From: Rhipidocladum racemiflorum
Taxonomy: Eukaryota; Streptophyta; Magnoliopsida; Poales; Poaceae
Assembly (NCBI GenBank): GCA_036346355.1
Contig: CM070577.1
Location: 9,919,666 to 9,983,665, forward strand
Direction: 5' to 3'
DNA: 64,000 nucleotides
In this document: positions 32,233 to 44,400 of the stretch, piece by piece
Numbering within the stretch: the stretch's first letter is position 1
Layout of the letters: each line of letters starts with the position of its first letter
Translations under genes and position numbers: made by a program
The notes under the pieces: model-generated
What the model saw: the letters and a program-made list of their open reading frames with translations, nothing else
What the model was told of the DNA's origin: nothing
Databases searched by the model: none

Positions 32233-35200
32233 ATGGCGAAGTTCGGTGCGAGCAAGCTTAGCCAGCAAAAACTCGAGCTGCTCCAGAAGCTCAAGTATGT
32301 CGATGCGAGGTCGTGGAGAGCCCCAGGCGACGAGGAGGAGCCACAGTCGCAGGAGGGAGAGATCGTCTCCTGCGAGCTCCCGAAAGCGAGTTCGTCGAGT
32401 CGGTGCTCGCGCAATGCGAATGCGAGGTCACCCATCTCAACCCTAACTCGATCCTCATCCTTTCCATCTTCGCCCATCTCTGTGAAGGGTACGTGGGTGT
32501 CTTGCCCACGCCTAGCCTTTTTCCATTTTTATTCCTTGCCTCGCACCGGCACGACTTCTCCAGCGGGCTGCCTCTATCTCCGCCTCCGGCCTACCCACCC
32601 ATACGAGTACCCGAGCTTCACGCTCAAAGACTCGGTGTCCGGGTGGGCTGACTTCTGGTTCTACCTAAGGAAGGTAGGGGGAGCTCCCTCTGCTACACCG
32701 GGGCCAACGCTCCGCGCGTCGAGCCCCCCGACCTTCTGTGCAACCCGAGGAGGAGAAGGTGCTCATGATGATCAATGAGCTCACCTGCTCAGGGCTCACA
32801 GGCCGGGACGTCGCTTGAGACTTTGTTCGGAATCGGGTGTCACCCCTCAGGAGGAGGGAATACCCCTTCTTCGAGATCGCCAGGTGGCAAGACCTCACCC
32901 AGGAATCACGATCAGGTACGCCTTCTCGCCGAGCTCCTTCATCTTTAAAAATGGTGCTAGCCGTACTCACCTTTCTCCTTAGTCGGAGCGCAGCCCCACC
33001 CGAAGACTGGGTGGACGCGAGGGTGGCCGAGATGTTCGGCACCCCCAGGGGCAAAGAGATTCTGGCTGGTCACCAGATCCCGAACAACTTGTTCGAGCGA
33101 ACCGAGGCGGTAAGATCTCGCTTTGTCAGGCTCTGGTGTTCTGTTCCGAGCAGGATACGCCCAAGGCGTCCCATTTCGGGGAAACCGCGCTTGGGGACAG
33201 CTTCCGAGCACATTCCTAACTCGCTTGTCCCTTGCCCGGCAGGAGAAGGTCGCCCTTGAGGTTGCGGTGGCGCAACTGATGTCGCAACTGGGGAGTCCCA
33301 GCGCGGGAGACCAAGGTTGCAAGGTCAAGAAGATGGTGGGCCGCAAGCGCCGTGACAGGTCCGCTTCGGCCACGCCGTCTCCCCCCAGGCACTCAAGCAG
33401 GCGGACCAGCTTGGGCGTGCGCTCGCCCCGCCCTCATTTGGAGTACGCCGACAGGAGGGAGGTAAGCGAGCTAAGGTTGTGGATGATTGAACATCCTAAA
33501 AAGAACCCAGAGCTGATGGCTCGTTTGCATCAGCTCGCCGAGCGGGTGAAAAAAGAAGCAGCAGCCGCGGCTGTAGGTGCGGCAGGGGGATCCGCGCGAA
33601 AGGTGGAGCTGGAGGGGCAAATCGGCTCCCTTCAGGCTGAGCTCGCGCGGGTGAGCTCGGGCTCGATGCCCAAGCCCGAGGAGGAGGAAGAAGAGGACTC
33701 AGCGCCTCTGGCCATGAGGCGCCGAAGGTCGTCGGGCGTGCCGCGGGTGCGATCTTCGCCAACCTTGGTGGAGGTCGACTTGGAGGAGGTTGACCCCGCG
33801 GTGGCGGCAGCCGACAAGGCCCGTGAGGACATGGCCAATCTCTTGGCCCGGGCTCGAATCTCGGTGGAGGAGGGCGAGCGAGGTGAGTCCCTACCTTTCC
33901 CCCTTTAGTTCTTTAGTGTATTCTTTCCTCTTCGGGCGCTACGCTGATCCCACATTGTTTATATTGGGCGCGGTAGCGTGTAAGGAGGTATGAGACTTCG
34001 AAGCTATGGCTGACGGCTTGCTTAATTTTGTGATAGAGAGGGAACTCGCTCGGGCCGCTGAGGTCGTGGCATCCGAGGAGATTGAGCCCGAGCAGGGGGC
34101 AGCTATGGACGCCGGGGCCGCGCTATGTGCGGCCGCAGACGCCCGAACGGCGGCGATGGGGATCGCCCGCGTCGTCGTCGAGGTCAGCGACCGAAGTGGG
34201 GAGTCTGAGCTTGAAGATCCTACGGGGGTCGAGGCCAGCGACATCATCGCCGAGACCCTCCAGGAAATCGCAGGGGACCCCCGCGAGTTCAAGACCCTCC
34301 ATCGAACGCCGGCGCAAGTCCGGGCCGGGGGGCGCCTCCTGGGGGGAAGGACATCCTCGAGCAGGCGAAACAGAGGACCCGCCCCCCACGACCCCGGGAC
34401 GAAGCCCGGTGCACGAGAAGGACCTATCCCCGAGCAGGGAAGCTCTCCCGAGCTCGGGGCGCAGTACCTCGGGGGAAGAGCTCCCGCGGGGAACCGAGCC
34501 GGAGGACGCGCCGCTCGTGGTGCCGAGCCCAAGCTCGGCCGGTGAGCAGGACGTGCCCGAAGGTGAGGAACAAGGCCCAGTGCTGGGCCCCGAGATCGTG
34601 GGGGAAGGGCGTCCCTAGGAGGGCCTTGCCCTGGTGGAGGTCGACCCCCCGGTGGTGGAGGTCGACCCCCCGGCTCAGCTCCCTAACCTCCCGGGTGATG
34701 AAGACGCCCGGGTCCAGGAGGAGGAGGAACGGGAGCCCCCGAGCGCAATGCCTGCTCGGGGGGATGAAGCTCGGTCAGATCCTCACGAGGAGGATCCGAC
34801 CGAGCTCTTCCAAGAAGGCCTACGGGAGCGCCTTCGCTGGGTAAGTACAAAGTACTTTCGACTTCTATTCTTGTACGCTCGTGGGGATAACCTGAGGTAT
34901 CCCATTGCACAGGTGCTCGAGGTCACCATGAAGGACTTTAGGGCTGCGACCAATCCTCCCGAAGTTTTCATCAAGCACAACGCCGAGCAAGATGCGAGGA
35001 TCACGGAGCTCGAGCGCGTGGTGCGCGAGCTGAAAGCTTCGGAGGCGAAGATTCGGCTCAAGTCCGAGGAGTCCATCCTGGTCCTCAGGGAGCGGCTCGA
35101 GCAGAGCGAGTGGGCGAGGTCGAGCCTGGAGGGGACTGTGGAGGCGTTGTGCCGCTGCGTGGACACGGCCGACACATTGTCCGAGCAGCAAAAGGAGGAG

Positions 35201-35335
35201 GTGAAGCGGCTCCGCCAGGCGGCGAGCGAAGGGCGAGCGGCTCGGCGGAAGGTGCTTGACCTGGAGGCCGAGCTTGACACCCTGAAGGAGGAGCTCACCA
35301 TGCTCCAGGACGAGAAGCGTGCTGGCCGTTCTTGA
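32233..35335 (+). pseudogene. Antisense gene of Tat-2: gypsy-type transposon domain plus coiled coil
   Basis: The likely start is ATG 32233 (MAKFGASKLSQQKLELLQKL). In another frame follow FVESVLAQCECEVTHLNPNS, ILILSIFAHLCEGYVGV and, near 32620, FTLKDSVSGWADFWFYL. These are hallmarks of the plant 'putative gypsy type transposon' domain (Transposase_28). A frame break near 32350 separates start and domain. Introns are visible at 33110-33242 and 34841-34912, both GT...AG. A low-complexity acidic and basic linker (33243-34840) precedes a coiled coil (34913-35335: ITELERVVRELKASEAKIRL, LDLEAELDTLKEELTMLQDE). Function is unknown. It sits antisense to pol of its element, as the PMD gene does in Tat-1. 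Exact exon structure in 32480-33110 and 33880-34600 is unresolved. Confidence 0.72.
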
Positions 35336-36261
35336 GATGTGAAGTTCTTCCTTTTTGTAGAACCTTGGATCTTTCTTATATATATATTCTTTTAAATGCT
35401 AAGGCAAAAAGGTCTTCGTGCTTCGTCTTTTCCGCTCCGTTTATCTCGTGGTCGATGGTTGTCCTGAAAACGAATGAACAACAGCAGCAATGAGCAAACC
35501 GAGCGAATCGATAATTAAGCACATAGAGGACGAGTGTGCATTTTTCAAAAAGTCACGGTAGTTTGCCGTCTACTAAGCCCCCGCTGTTAACGAAGGTCGT
35601 GCGCCTAAATTGAGAGCACGAGCTTGTTAACAGGAGAGTTAGGAACAATCGCGCGGCCCTTGTTGAACGACTGACGACCTCCCCCCGATTGCGAGCATGG
35701 GTCAGGTTGCTATAGCAGTAGCACGTGCGACCTTATCCCCGAGTGTCTTGACCCATGCTCGTGAGGTTCGAGCATGATTTCAAGGAACACGGGGGAAAGC
35801 ATGTGAGTGCTCGACATGATGCGCAATGGCCGGGCACACGTAGGTCCGTCAGGCTTCCGATCCGTCCGAAGGGGTGTCTGTGTGATTGTAACTTGCGGCG
35901 AAGATCTGCCGCGAACGATAATCGGCTTACGTAGACTGAAACCCCCGGAGGCGAGCTGAGTGGTCTGGCGCAAGCTGTTTGCGCATCTGGTCGCTTACGC
36001 ACATGCCAGTTAGAGTTTTGGGAAGAATTAAAGCGTACGTTCTTGCCCCTTGTTCGTTTTCTTTCCTCCTGTCACCAAGATCGCGAGAAAGTGTGCCCTC
36101 GAGCGAGGCTAAGTTGGCTTACCGAGAGGCAGAGACTTAGGGTAAATCGCAAGATCTCGAGAAGGGTGAAAAGTAACAGGGTGGGATAAGGAACCGGATT
36201 TTATTGAAGAAGGGGAACTGTGAAGGTTGCAAAAGGGGAAATAAGAGATGCACAAATCAAA
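35336..36261. other. Spacer between the Tat-2 antisense gene and integrase
   Basis: Non-coding stretch where the two convergent Tat-2 genes end. The open frames at 35710-36002 have no recognisable domain. It would contain both 3' ends. Confidence 0.5.
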
Positions 36262-37348
36262 CTAGACAAATAACTTATGCAGTTGGTCGATGTTCCAAGT
36301 GCTAGCGAGCTCCCGACCATCCTCCATCGCGAGGCGGACAGCCCCCGGGCGTGCTGTTGATACGACCGTGTAAGGACCTTCCCACCTAGGGTTTAGCTTG
36401 TTGGCTTTTGACAGGTCTTGAACCCGACGCAGGACGAGATCGCTGACTTGTAAGGTCCTTGGTCGCACTGATTTGGCCGCTTGCTTGCGAAGGGCCTGCA
36501 GGTAAACCGCAGATTAGAGCAAAGCCTGTTCTCCTGTCACTTCTGCGAGGTCGAGGTCGAACAGGCGCTCTCCTTCCTGGTCGAGGTCGTTGACCAGGTG
36601 CACCCTCGGGGACCCCAGCACGATTTCAGCGGGCAAGACGGCCTCTGCACCGTAGATGAGTTGGAAGGGGGCTTCCCCCGTAGCTCGACTCGTCATGGTG
36701 CGAACTGACCATAGGATGGAAGGGGGCTTCCCCCGTAGCTCGACTCGTCGTGGTGCGGACTAACCATAGGACGGAAGGGAGCTCGTCCACCCAAGCCTGC
36801 CCGTGCTAGTCGAGGTTTTTGAAGACTCTCTTTTTGATTCCTTGAACGATTTGCCCGTTTGCTCGTTCGGCCGCTCCGTTGCTCTGTGGGTGAGCCACAG
36901 ACGCGAAGCACAGCTTGGTCTCGATGTCTTCGCAATAAGTTTGAAACAGTTCGCTTGTGAACTGGGTGCCGTTGTCCATGATGAGACGGTTTGGTATGCC
37001 AAAACGTGTCACCACGTTATTACAAAAAAACCTCTTGGCCGCTTGGACCGAGATGGTTGACACGGGCTCCGCCTCGATACACTTAGTGAAAGTGTCGATA
37101 GCCACGAGCAGGTATTTGCAACCCCTACGACCTCGAGGAAAGGGTCCAAGTATATCGACCCCCCAGACCAAGAATGGCCATGTCAACGGGATTGTTTGGA
37201 GCGCGTATGCCGGCTAGTGGACCTTGCGGTCATGAAACTGACATGCCCGGCAGGAGGTCACTATTGAGCGAGCATCGGCTAGGGCCGTCGACCAGTAATA
37301 TCCCAATCGGAAGGCTTTGCCCACTAATGTTCTGAAGGACGAGTGAGC
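36262..37348 (-). pseudogene. Tat-2 integrase fragment
   Basis: From right to left the zinc finger reads HPEGMCGAH and CRACQFHDRK (about 37348-37215). The catalytic core follows (37186-36806): WGVDILGPFPRG with the first Asp, MDNGTQFTSELFQ with the second, and HPQSNGAAERANGQI with the Glu. The C-terminal region has APFQLIYGAEAVLPAEI, then SDLVLRR and NPRWEGPYTVV, ending NIDQLHKLFV at 36262. All three catalytic acidic residues are visible. The gene is broken by a 55-bp tandem duplication (36663-36772) and by stops near 37215 and 36510. RT and everything upstream is missing. Confidence 0.88.
36663..36772. repeat. 55-bp tandem duplication inside integrase
   Basis: The unit beginning GGAAGGGGGCTTCCCCCGTA occurs at 36663-36717 and again at 36718-36772 with about four substitutions. 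Because 55 is not a multiple of three it shifts the integrase frame. Confidence 0.85.
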
Positions 37349-38170
37349 TCCGCACATTCCTTCCGGATGTAGTGCACACTGGACGCCTCAGAACCTTGAT
37401 ATCGCTCACACCCACCGAGGGGTGTGCGTCGCAATAGACAAGGTACGACGGTCGCACGTGTCCATGCATCAAACGGTTGAGGACAATTCCGGGTACCGGC
37501 TATGTGACCGGCGCTAGTTCCCAAGATCAAAGTCTAGCGCCCATATATCCTGCATTTGAGATGTATCATCACACATAAACATGTTTCTAAGCACTGACAT
37601 AATATAATAGTAAACTAAAAGCTATTACAACTACTTAATATTACAAATATGTGGCTGACCGGCCAAATATTACACACAAAAGTAACTTGCAGCAGAATAA
37701 ATACATAAACCAAAAATAGGGATAGCGGTATACACATCCAAAATCAGAGGCAATAGACTAGGAAGAGCCCTAGTTCACCCATCCAAATAGTCTTCAGACC
37801 TCGATGCGAAATAAGAGTCATCAGGGACATCATCGGTACCTTCATCTAAATATTGTAAATTAAGCAACGGTGAGTATACGTATGTACTCACAAGACTTTA
37901 GTGTATGAAAATATTTTACATGCAAGATTAGTCCAAGGATTCATGCTTTTACACTAAGTTTTATTCTCAGCACAAGGCAAATTTTGTTTGCAAAAGAGTA
38001 GTTCATTAAACGGTATCAAAATTTGAAAAGAGCATTTAATACGAAACTAATAACAGTATGTAAAATATATTTCCAATATTTCACAACCCTCCATGGCCAT
38101 GAACAGTGAGTAAATCAAAGCCAACCTTGGTTTAGAATATACCAACCTGTTACAACATATTTTCCATAAT

Positions 38171-39304
38171 TGAAGGATCGTTATTTTTGATCCAGTTGAT
38201 TTTGATGATGAGTATTTGAAAAATATTTGAAACCAGTTTGATATTTCGACAAGATTTATTTTTTGGTTTCTTTATTTGAAAAGATCTGAAATCAGTTTGA
38301 TTATTTGAAAAGCTTTTTGATTTTTGCAAAGGTTTTTGTTCGTGTTTTGAAATCGTGTTCTTAGAATATTTAATGCAATGCACTCCTGTGAGTGGTTGCA
38401 TGGTTTAATGTGAGTCAAGTCGCGGACTTGTGCTCGGAATCGTTTTGTGGTTTGTTCATGTGCAGGTATTGCTCGAGGGCTAATGTGGTCGATGACGGAC
38501 TGAACTAGGTTCATGGAGGAACCGAGGTTCGGGACTAGGTTCGAGGGGAACCGAGGTCTTGGTGGTCAAGGATGTCATGCGGACGTTCGGGCTAAGAGAA
38601 TGGTGCACATGAAGAATGGTTAGTCACGTGAGAATGGCATGAGGTCATTCGCGTGCAAAGTGTTAGTCACGTGAGTATGGTAGGGTTGCCATACGCGTGC
38701 AAGAGTTGTACTCGGCCAGGTTGGGCCAAGTGGAGTTGTGTTGAATACATGCTCTTTCTAGGATTAGGAGTGGGAATCCTTCTAGGATTAGGAATCCTTC
38801 TAGGATTAGGACTCCTTCTATGATTAGGTGTGTTTGCCTTCTTTAAATAGAGGGGTTGCCTCCTGTTGAAGGCAATCAAGCTTTGAGCAAGCTTTAGGGT
38901 TGTACTCTTTTGTTTGGAGTATTTTAGACAAAAGAAAGGAGAAATAAAGATCAAGTTCATCAAATCTTTTGGCGAGCTACAATTCTAGTTAGATTTATTC
39001 TCGCCATCTTCTGGAATAGTAAGCTTGCGAAGGTCATAACTTTTGATCTGTAAGTCCGATTGAGCTGATTCTTTTTGGGTTTGATTCGTATTGGAATCTA
39101 GTTTCTTGTGTCCAAATTTCAGATCGATCGGACGATTGGATCTCCAGGAATTTGCGTTTTACCAAACCTCTATCATTCTATTTTTTTCGAAAACGAGGCA
39201 ATTATTTGGTTCTATTTTGGGGTAAAATTTTGATAGATCAAGAATTTGGTTTTAGCTTCCGCATAATCATTCACCCCCCTCTGATTGCTATATTCGGTCC
39301 TACA
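38171..39304 (-). repeat. Nested copia-like solo LTR
   Basis: The plus-strand ends are TGAAGGATCG and GGTCCTACA, so the minus strand begins TGTAGGACCGAATATAGCAA. Perfect ATAAT flanks (38166-38170 and 39305-39309) are the target duplication. At the same point of the uninterrupted plus copy (near 53985) the sequence is continuous, which confirms an insertion. The 1,134 bp contain no protein. Copia origin is a guess from end sequence and size. Confidence 0.82.
38752..38832 (+). repeat. Short tandem repeat in the nested solo LTR
   Basis: About four copies of a 20 to 24-bp unit containing CTTCTAGGATTAGGA, with one changed to CTTCTATGATTAGG. Lies in the transcribed part of the LTR. Confidence 0.75.
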
Positions 39305-41454
39305 ATAATCTTCACAAAGACAAAGCTATACTTGACATTACTTTCCAAAATTGCTCATGACCCTGAGCATGGATAATTAATTAGATTATATCTCTACATA
39401 AAGTGTACACTTTAACCATATGACACATTCTAGCAATCATGTTAACCATGCCTCACGATACAACGATACCCAATTTGCTAGATTGTGATGAAACCGTTCA
39501 ACTAGCTAGGTCTAACCATGCACCAACCCGATGATTACAAACCCTTGCTATGGTGTCAGAAATCCAAACCCTTACATATAGTACTAATGATGATTTACGC
39601 CCCATCACGTCCTTTCCCTCATGGCAAGACTTACACTGTTGTATTGGAATGCTTTAGTCCCAATGCCATGGTGAAGGGAGCAACTATGAGCAACACCGCA
39701 CCTTCGGTTCACCCTTACTACTTTGGCCTACCAAAATGTGAGGCTAAACCCCGACTAATTTACTAGGCTAAAGCTATCCCACACTAGCACATGTGGTTGC
39801 ACATTTTTACTTATGTGATAGCATCATGTTGGGTCCTTAATTAGTTTGACCCAGGCGAGGATCTCCCCTATCTACGTGCAAGTCCATCCCTCGCACATCC
39901 GTCTATTGCTATATCTAGCTCACGTCTAAATAATAAGCTTTAATTTTATTTTTTTTACCAAAATATCAACAACCTTTAATCATGTTCAACATTTTCATTT
40001 ACAATGAATAACATTCCCAACCATTCATTGTCCCATTACTAAAGCATAATTAAGCATGTGCATAAATAATCGATTGTACCCAATTGACAACTCTATAATG
40101 TCTAAACCTACCTTAGGGTTTCAAAGGTTGACATCATAGTATTGATTAAGGAAAATCCATAATTTTTTAGGGAATATCTACCAATACCCATAATATAGCA
40201 ACTTTACAGAAATTACACGCATGCGTAATAGTTTGATAAAATAATATAGACACAATAAAATAATAGGATCAAAATGATCAAAGGAGGGTGCTTGCCTTGA
40301 TGATCATTGTCCGAGATGTAATCTGGATCGTAGGTGAGGTCATCGTCAACAATTTATGAAACATCGGCGCCTACTCGTCGCTTAACATGAAGCACGGTAG
40401 ATAACAAATAACAAGTTTTTATTAAGGGCAAAAAGAAGTCAAATACAAAACTAAATTAAAATCTACTAAAGGAGATCAGGGTGATTTTAGGATTTTGGAG
40501 TTATCATTCTATGCATATATTGGTTCCATTAGTCATTTGATCGTAGTTTGATTCTTTCATAATCAAGAGGCAATCATTGGGTTCATTCTAAGGCATGACT
40601 CCTAAATTCTTATAGATATGTTATTCTTATTTTTTGAATTCAAAAGGCTAAAATTATATTTATATATGTGAATAATTACATATTCAATAGGCTAAAATTA
40701 ATTGGATTTATTAATCTATGATACAGAGTTAGCATGAAGTGATCTGTGTGCAAAAGCATTTCTCGAGGGGCTTAAGCGTAAAAGGACTTACTAAGTTACA
40801 TTAAGCCTAGGCTTAAGCTACTGTCACATAGCACTAATCCATAATTTTTTAGTGATTTGGGTTCTATTTCAAAGGGTTTAGAGACTATTTGCAATATTTA
40901 CTATTATTTCACATTTCTAATATTAATTACTTGACCCTTCCTATGTCATAAACATGAATAAATAGAGTATAACACCTAAATATTTTTTGCTTAAATAGAT
41001 GGATAGTTATTTTTACATAACATAGAAATTGATTTCACTGAATTTGGAATTTATTTGCACAAGTTATAAACATTTGAATTTTGAATGCATTGTAATTAGC
41101 CTATTTATGCATTTTATACAAAGCAAGTCCAAATATAAATATATTTATATATATTAGAGAGCTTATGATCTCATAAACTTGACATAATTTGTTTCGTCAT
41201 TTTTGGATTTTTTGTGAAAATTTTACATAGTACACATTCTAAGCCTATAGCATAAATTTGAGCTCATTTCTTGTACAGTGATAAAATTTAAAATATTTTT
41301 GTATTTAGATTCTACATGAATTTATACAAATTTAGAGACTTGTCTCATTGGATTTGGAGTTTTATGACAAAAGTGATGAGCATTTAAATCTTGTCGGTTT
41401 TAGAAAATGGCTGAAAATGATAATACGTTTTCTAGCTTGGAAAGCGTATTTCAC

Positions 41455-44400
41455 TGTAACATCCTCAAATTTATAAAAGTTTAAAAATCAAATATTAAAA
41501 TGTGAAATTACTTTCTAGTTGCATTCCTTGATTTTATGTAGCATTATTTAATGGATTAATGCTTGTAATGCTTATTTGAACCATAGTAAATAAAAAAAAG
41601 AGAAAATATAAAGTGGTAAAATGGTAAGAAATGAGATTTACCATAGTAATTTTGTAGATAACTTTGCTAGGACCTAGGGAACGTCTCTAGTTGGTCAAAA
41701 GACCATGTGAATGCATTTATTAGTAAAGAAAACAAATTAAACTAGTAAATTCAATCCCTGTCCAGATCAATGTCAGAATTATGGAGTAAATTGTGGAACA
41801 TTCTAGACCCTAGTATTTTTACCATAAGATCTTAACTGCGTTACCCTCATCCAAAAAAATTTGCAAAAATTATTAAGCCTTCTTGATATTTATTTGCATT
41901 AAATTAAGGCAGATTTGAAATTCTGCATAAAATAGTGAAATAATTCTAGAAAAATAAATAATGCGAGTTTAGTTTTGAAATTTTTATGGTAGAGCCATAC
42001 TGTATAAAAACATCTTCAGTAAAAATTTCAAAAGTAAATATGTTGATTTGGTTCCTTAATCAATTCAAAAACCGAATTGGATATTTTGTGCATTAGGCAA
42101 TGTCAGAATTATTATAAATAAATGGTAAATCTTCTTAACCCCAAAATTTTACTGGATATCGACGACTTAACCTCTGAGCTGGTCAAAAAGTTTCGAAAAA
42201 TCTGGAGTTGGTCTGACCCATGCATTAATGCGCTTAGTATGCTGTCCGAGAGAAGGGAGCTGAATTTCCCTTCTCTTTCTCATATTCTTCCACGTGGGGC
42301 CACGTCCCCAGCGACCCCTCAGCCGGTCCAAGCGACGCCACCACTGTCGACGGGACCCGAAGCCACCTCGACCCCACGCGTCAGGCTCTCTTCTCCTTTC
42401 CCTCTTTCCTTCCTTCTTGTTCCTCTGCCGGTGGGACCATTTGGTCGGAACCGTCTTCTCCCTTCTCTCATTTCTTTCTTTCTTTCTCTCGCTCACTCTG
42501 TTGCTCCGGCAGAACTCGAGCACCGCCTTCATTCTTGTCCCTTCTGCGCCGCAATTTCGCGCGCCACAAAGCCGCCTGGCCAGCTGCTGCGCCAGCTCCT
42601 CTTGCCCTTTGGCTACACCGAAGCGAGGACCCACAGAGCCGACCGCCTCCGCCGATATTTTCCAACCCAAACCCGAACACCACCGCTTCCCTGCCTTATT
42701 TAAGCACCGGCCGAGTGCGTAATGACCTCCACAACTCAACGCGCACCATCATTCCTCCCCTAAAGCCTTAGAACACCCGAGTCGTGCCCTTCTTCCTCGG
42801 CTCCGGCGGAACCCGATTTGGGGCAAATCTCGAATTACAGCAACCCGGTAATGGAGTCTCCAAATTGATCGGTCTTGGTACATCCATGGATACTAATGAT
42901 CCTTCCGCACCATTCCTTTCTGCCCAGAACACCCCGAGGACGCCTCGAACTGTGCGACTCCCCTCCGCCATTGCCAAGCTCGGTGAGAACTCCAACCGTG
43001 CACTCCCCCGTCAAATTGATTAACTGATTACGACCCTTAGAGCCCGTGGAAGCTTGTGCGCATATCGATTAAACTCGTCCCAGGCCGTAGCGCTATCGCT
43101 CCAACCATAGCCATGGTTCGCCGCCATGCTCCGGCGAGGACCTTGTCTCGGCAACCTCTAGGGTTAATGGTTAAGCCTAATAGGTTCGTATGAACTTGCT
43201 GATCACGGTTATAGAACCCATTCACCCATTCCGGTTAAGCTTCGCCGCCGGCGAGCTTCGGTCATCGTCTCCCCTGTTTGGATTCGCTGCCGTGCGGGCC
43301 ATGCGTGTCAGCCAGGTGCGCGCGCAGCTAACTGCTAGCCGGCCCCCACTAGCCAGTCACTGGCTATTACACGTGCACGCGAGTGCTAGTCGCTGACATA
43401 TGGGGCCCGATCATCAGTGACTGCGGCTCAAGTTCGAATTCGTGCGCACGCAACTTAGAAAGACGCTTTCCCTTAAGGAAAGCGTATTTCTTATTTTTCT
43501 GGGATTTTAGTAAACCGAACACATTCAAATGAGCATAACTTTTAATCTATAGCTCCAAATTAGATGAAACAAATTTATAAATTCATATTGGATCATCTAG
43601 TTTCATAATATACAAAAATATTTTAAACTTGTTTAGCAATTTAAATTAAAATTTGAATTTAAAGAAAAGGTTTTGAATATGTTGCATGTACAACTTTTGC
43701 ACATCTTGTCCAAATTGAATAAAACCAATTCTGTTAGATTCCTTATTTCATAAGCTCTCTGTTTGTGCAATTAGATTTGAATTTGGAGTTAATTCGTATT
43801 AATTTCCCTTTTAGTTTGATTTCAATGCATAGATTATTCAAATTGATATAACTTGTTTATTTTTCACCCAAATGATATGAAGCTTGTTCTGTTATTCTAG
43901 TCAAACAATATAGACCATGATTCTACAAAAGTACTTAGGGTGTACCATGCGATATTGAAATCAATCATGTTGCTTTATGTCCGATTATAATTAATATACA
44001 CCATAGCTCTTGGAGTCATAAAAATGAATCCTAAAATGTTCCTAGGGTCATATAAATATTTTCAGGATATAAAAATGTATCATGATTAGTTAAGATTGAA
44101 CTAAATTAATAAATAACCATACTTGTATGACATATGCTTAGAATATGTTGCATAAATAAAGATAGTAATGCATATAAAGTTTGTTTAGTGTGATTCATAG
44201 TACGGGACCATTTAATCTTACAAGAATGATTATACTTAACCCTAGTCGTATCGGTTTTCATGTATAAATTAAACTTAAATGTATTTTCGGCCCTTAGTTA
44301 ACATATGTTTTCATATGATAGACAAAACCCAATATATATATAGCCCAAATGCTATAGGACTAACTTTGACGATAACCTTAAGGCCAAGCCCCTAGTAAAT

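Larger units (their letters stand above)
31051..37348 (-). mobile_element. Truncated second Tat-type gypsy element (Tat-2)
   Basis: Read leftward on the minus strand, the order is integrase (37348-36262), spacer, an antisense gene (32233-35335, plus strand), polypurine tract, and 3' LTR (31726-31051). This matches the Tat-1 layout, but the LTR, integrase and antisense gene are not homologous in detail, so it is a different family. Gag, RT and the 5' LTR are missing: at about 37348 the integrase zinc finger runs straight into a family-L LTR. The sequence is GC-rich and dotted with CGAGC/GCTCG words. Confidence 0.85.

Noticed and set aside
32957..33373. Minus-strand open frames within the Tat-2 antisense gene region
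   Set aside because: They are complements of the plus-strand exons, which carry the recognisable domain and coiled coil; no independent support.
37230..37530. Reading the 37349-37530 open frame as part of the integrase
   Set aside because: The sequence right of about 37348 matches the reverse complement of 54600-54830 in family L, so the frame crosses an element junction by chance.
42122..42739. Overlapping 190-codon open frames on both strands
   Set aside because: Both strands stay open because the block is GC-rich. Neither translation resembles a known protein, and the block sits inside the solo LTR.
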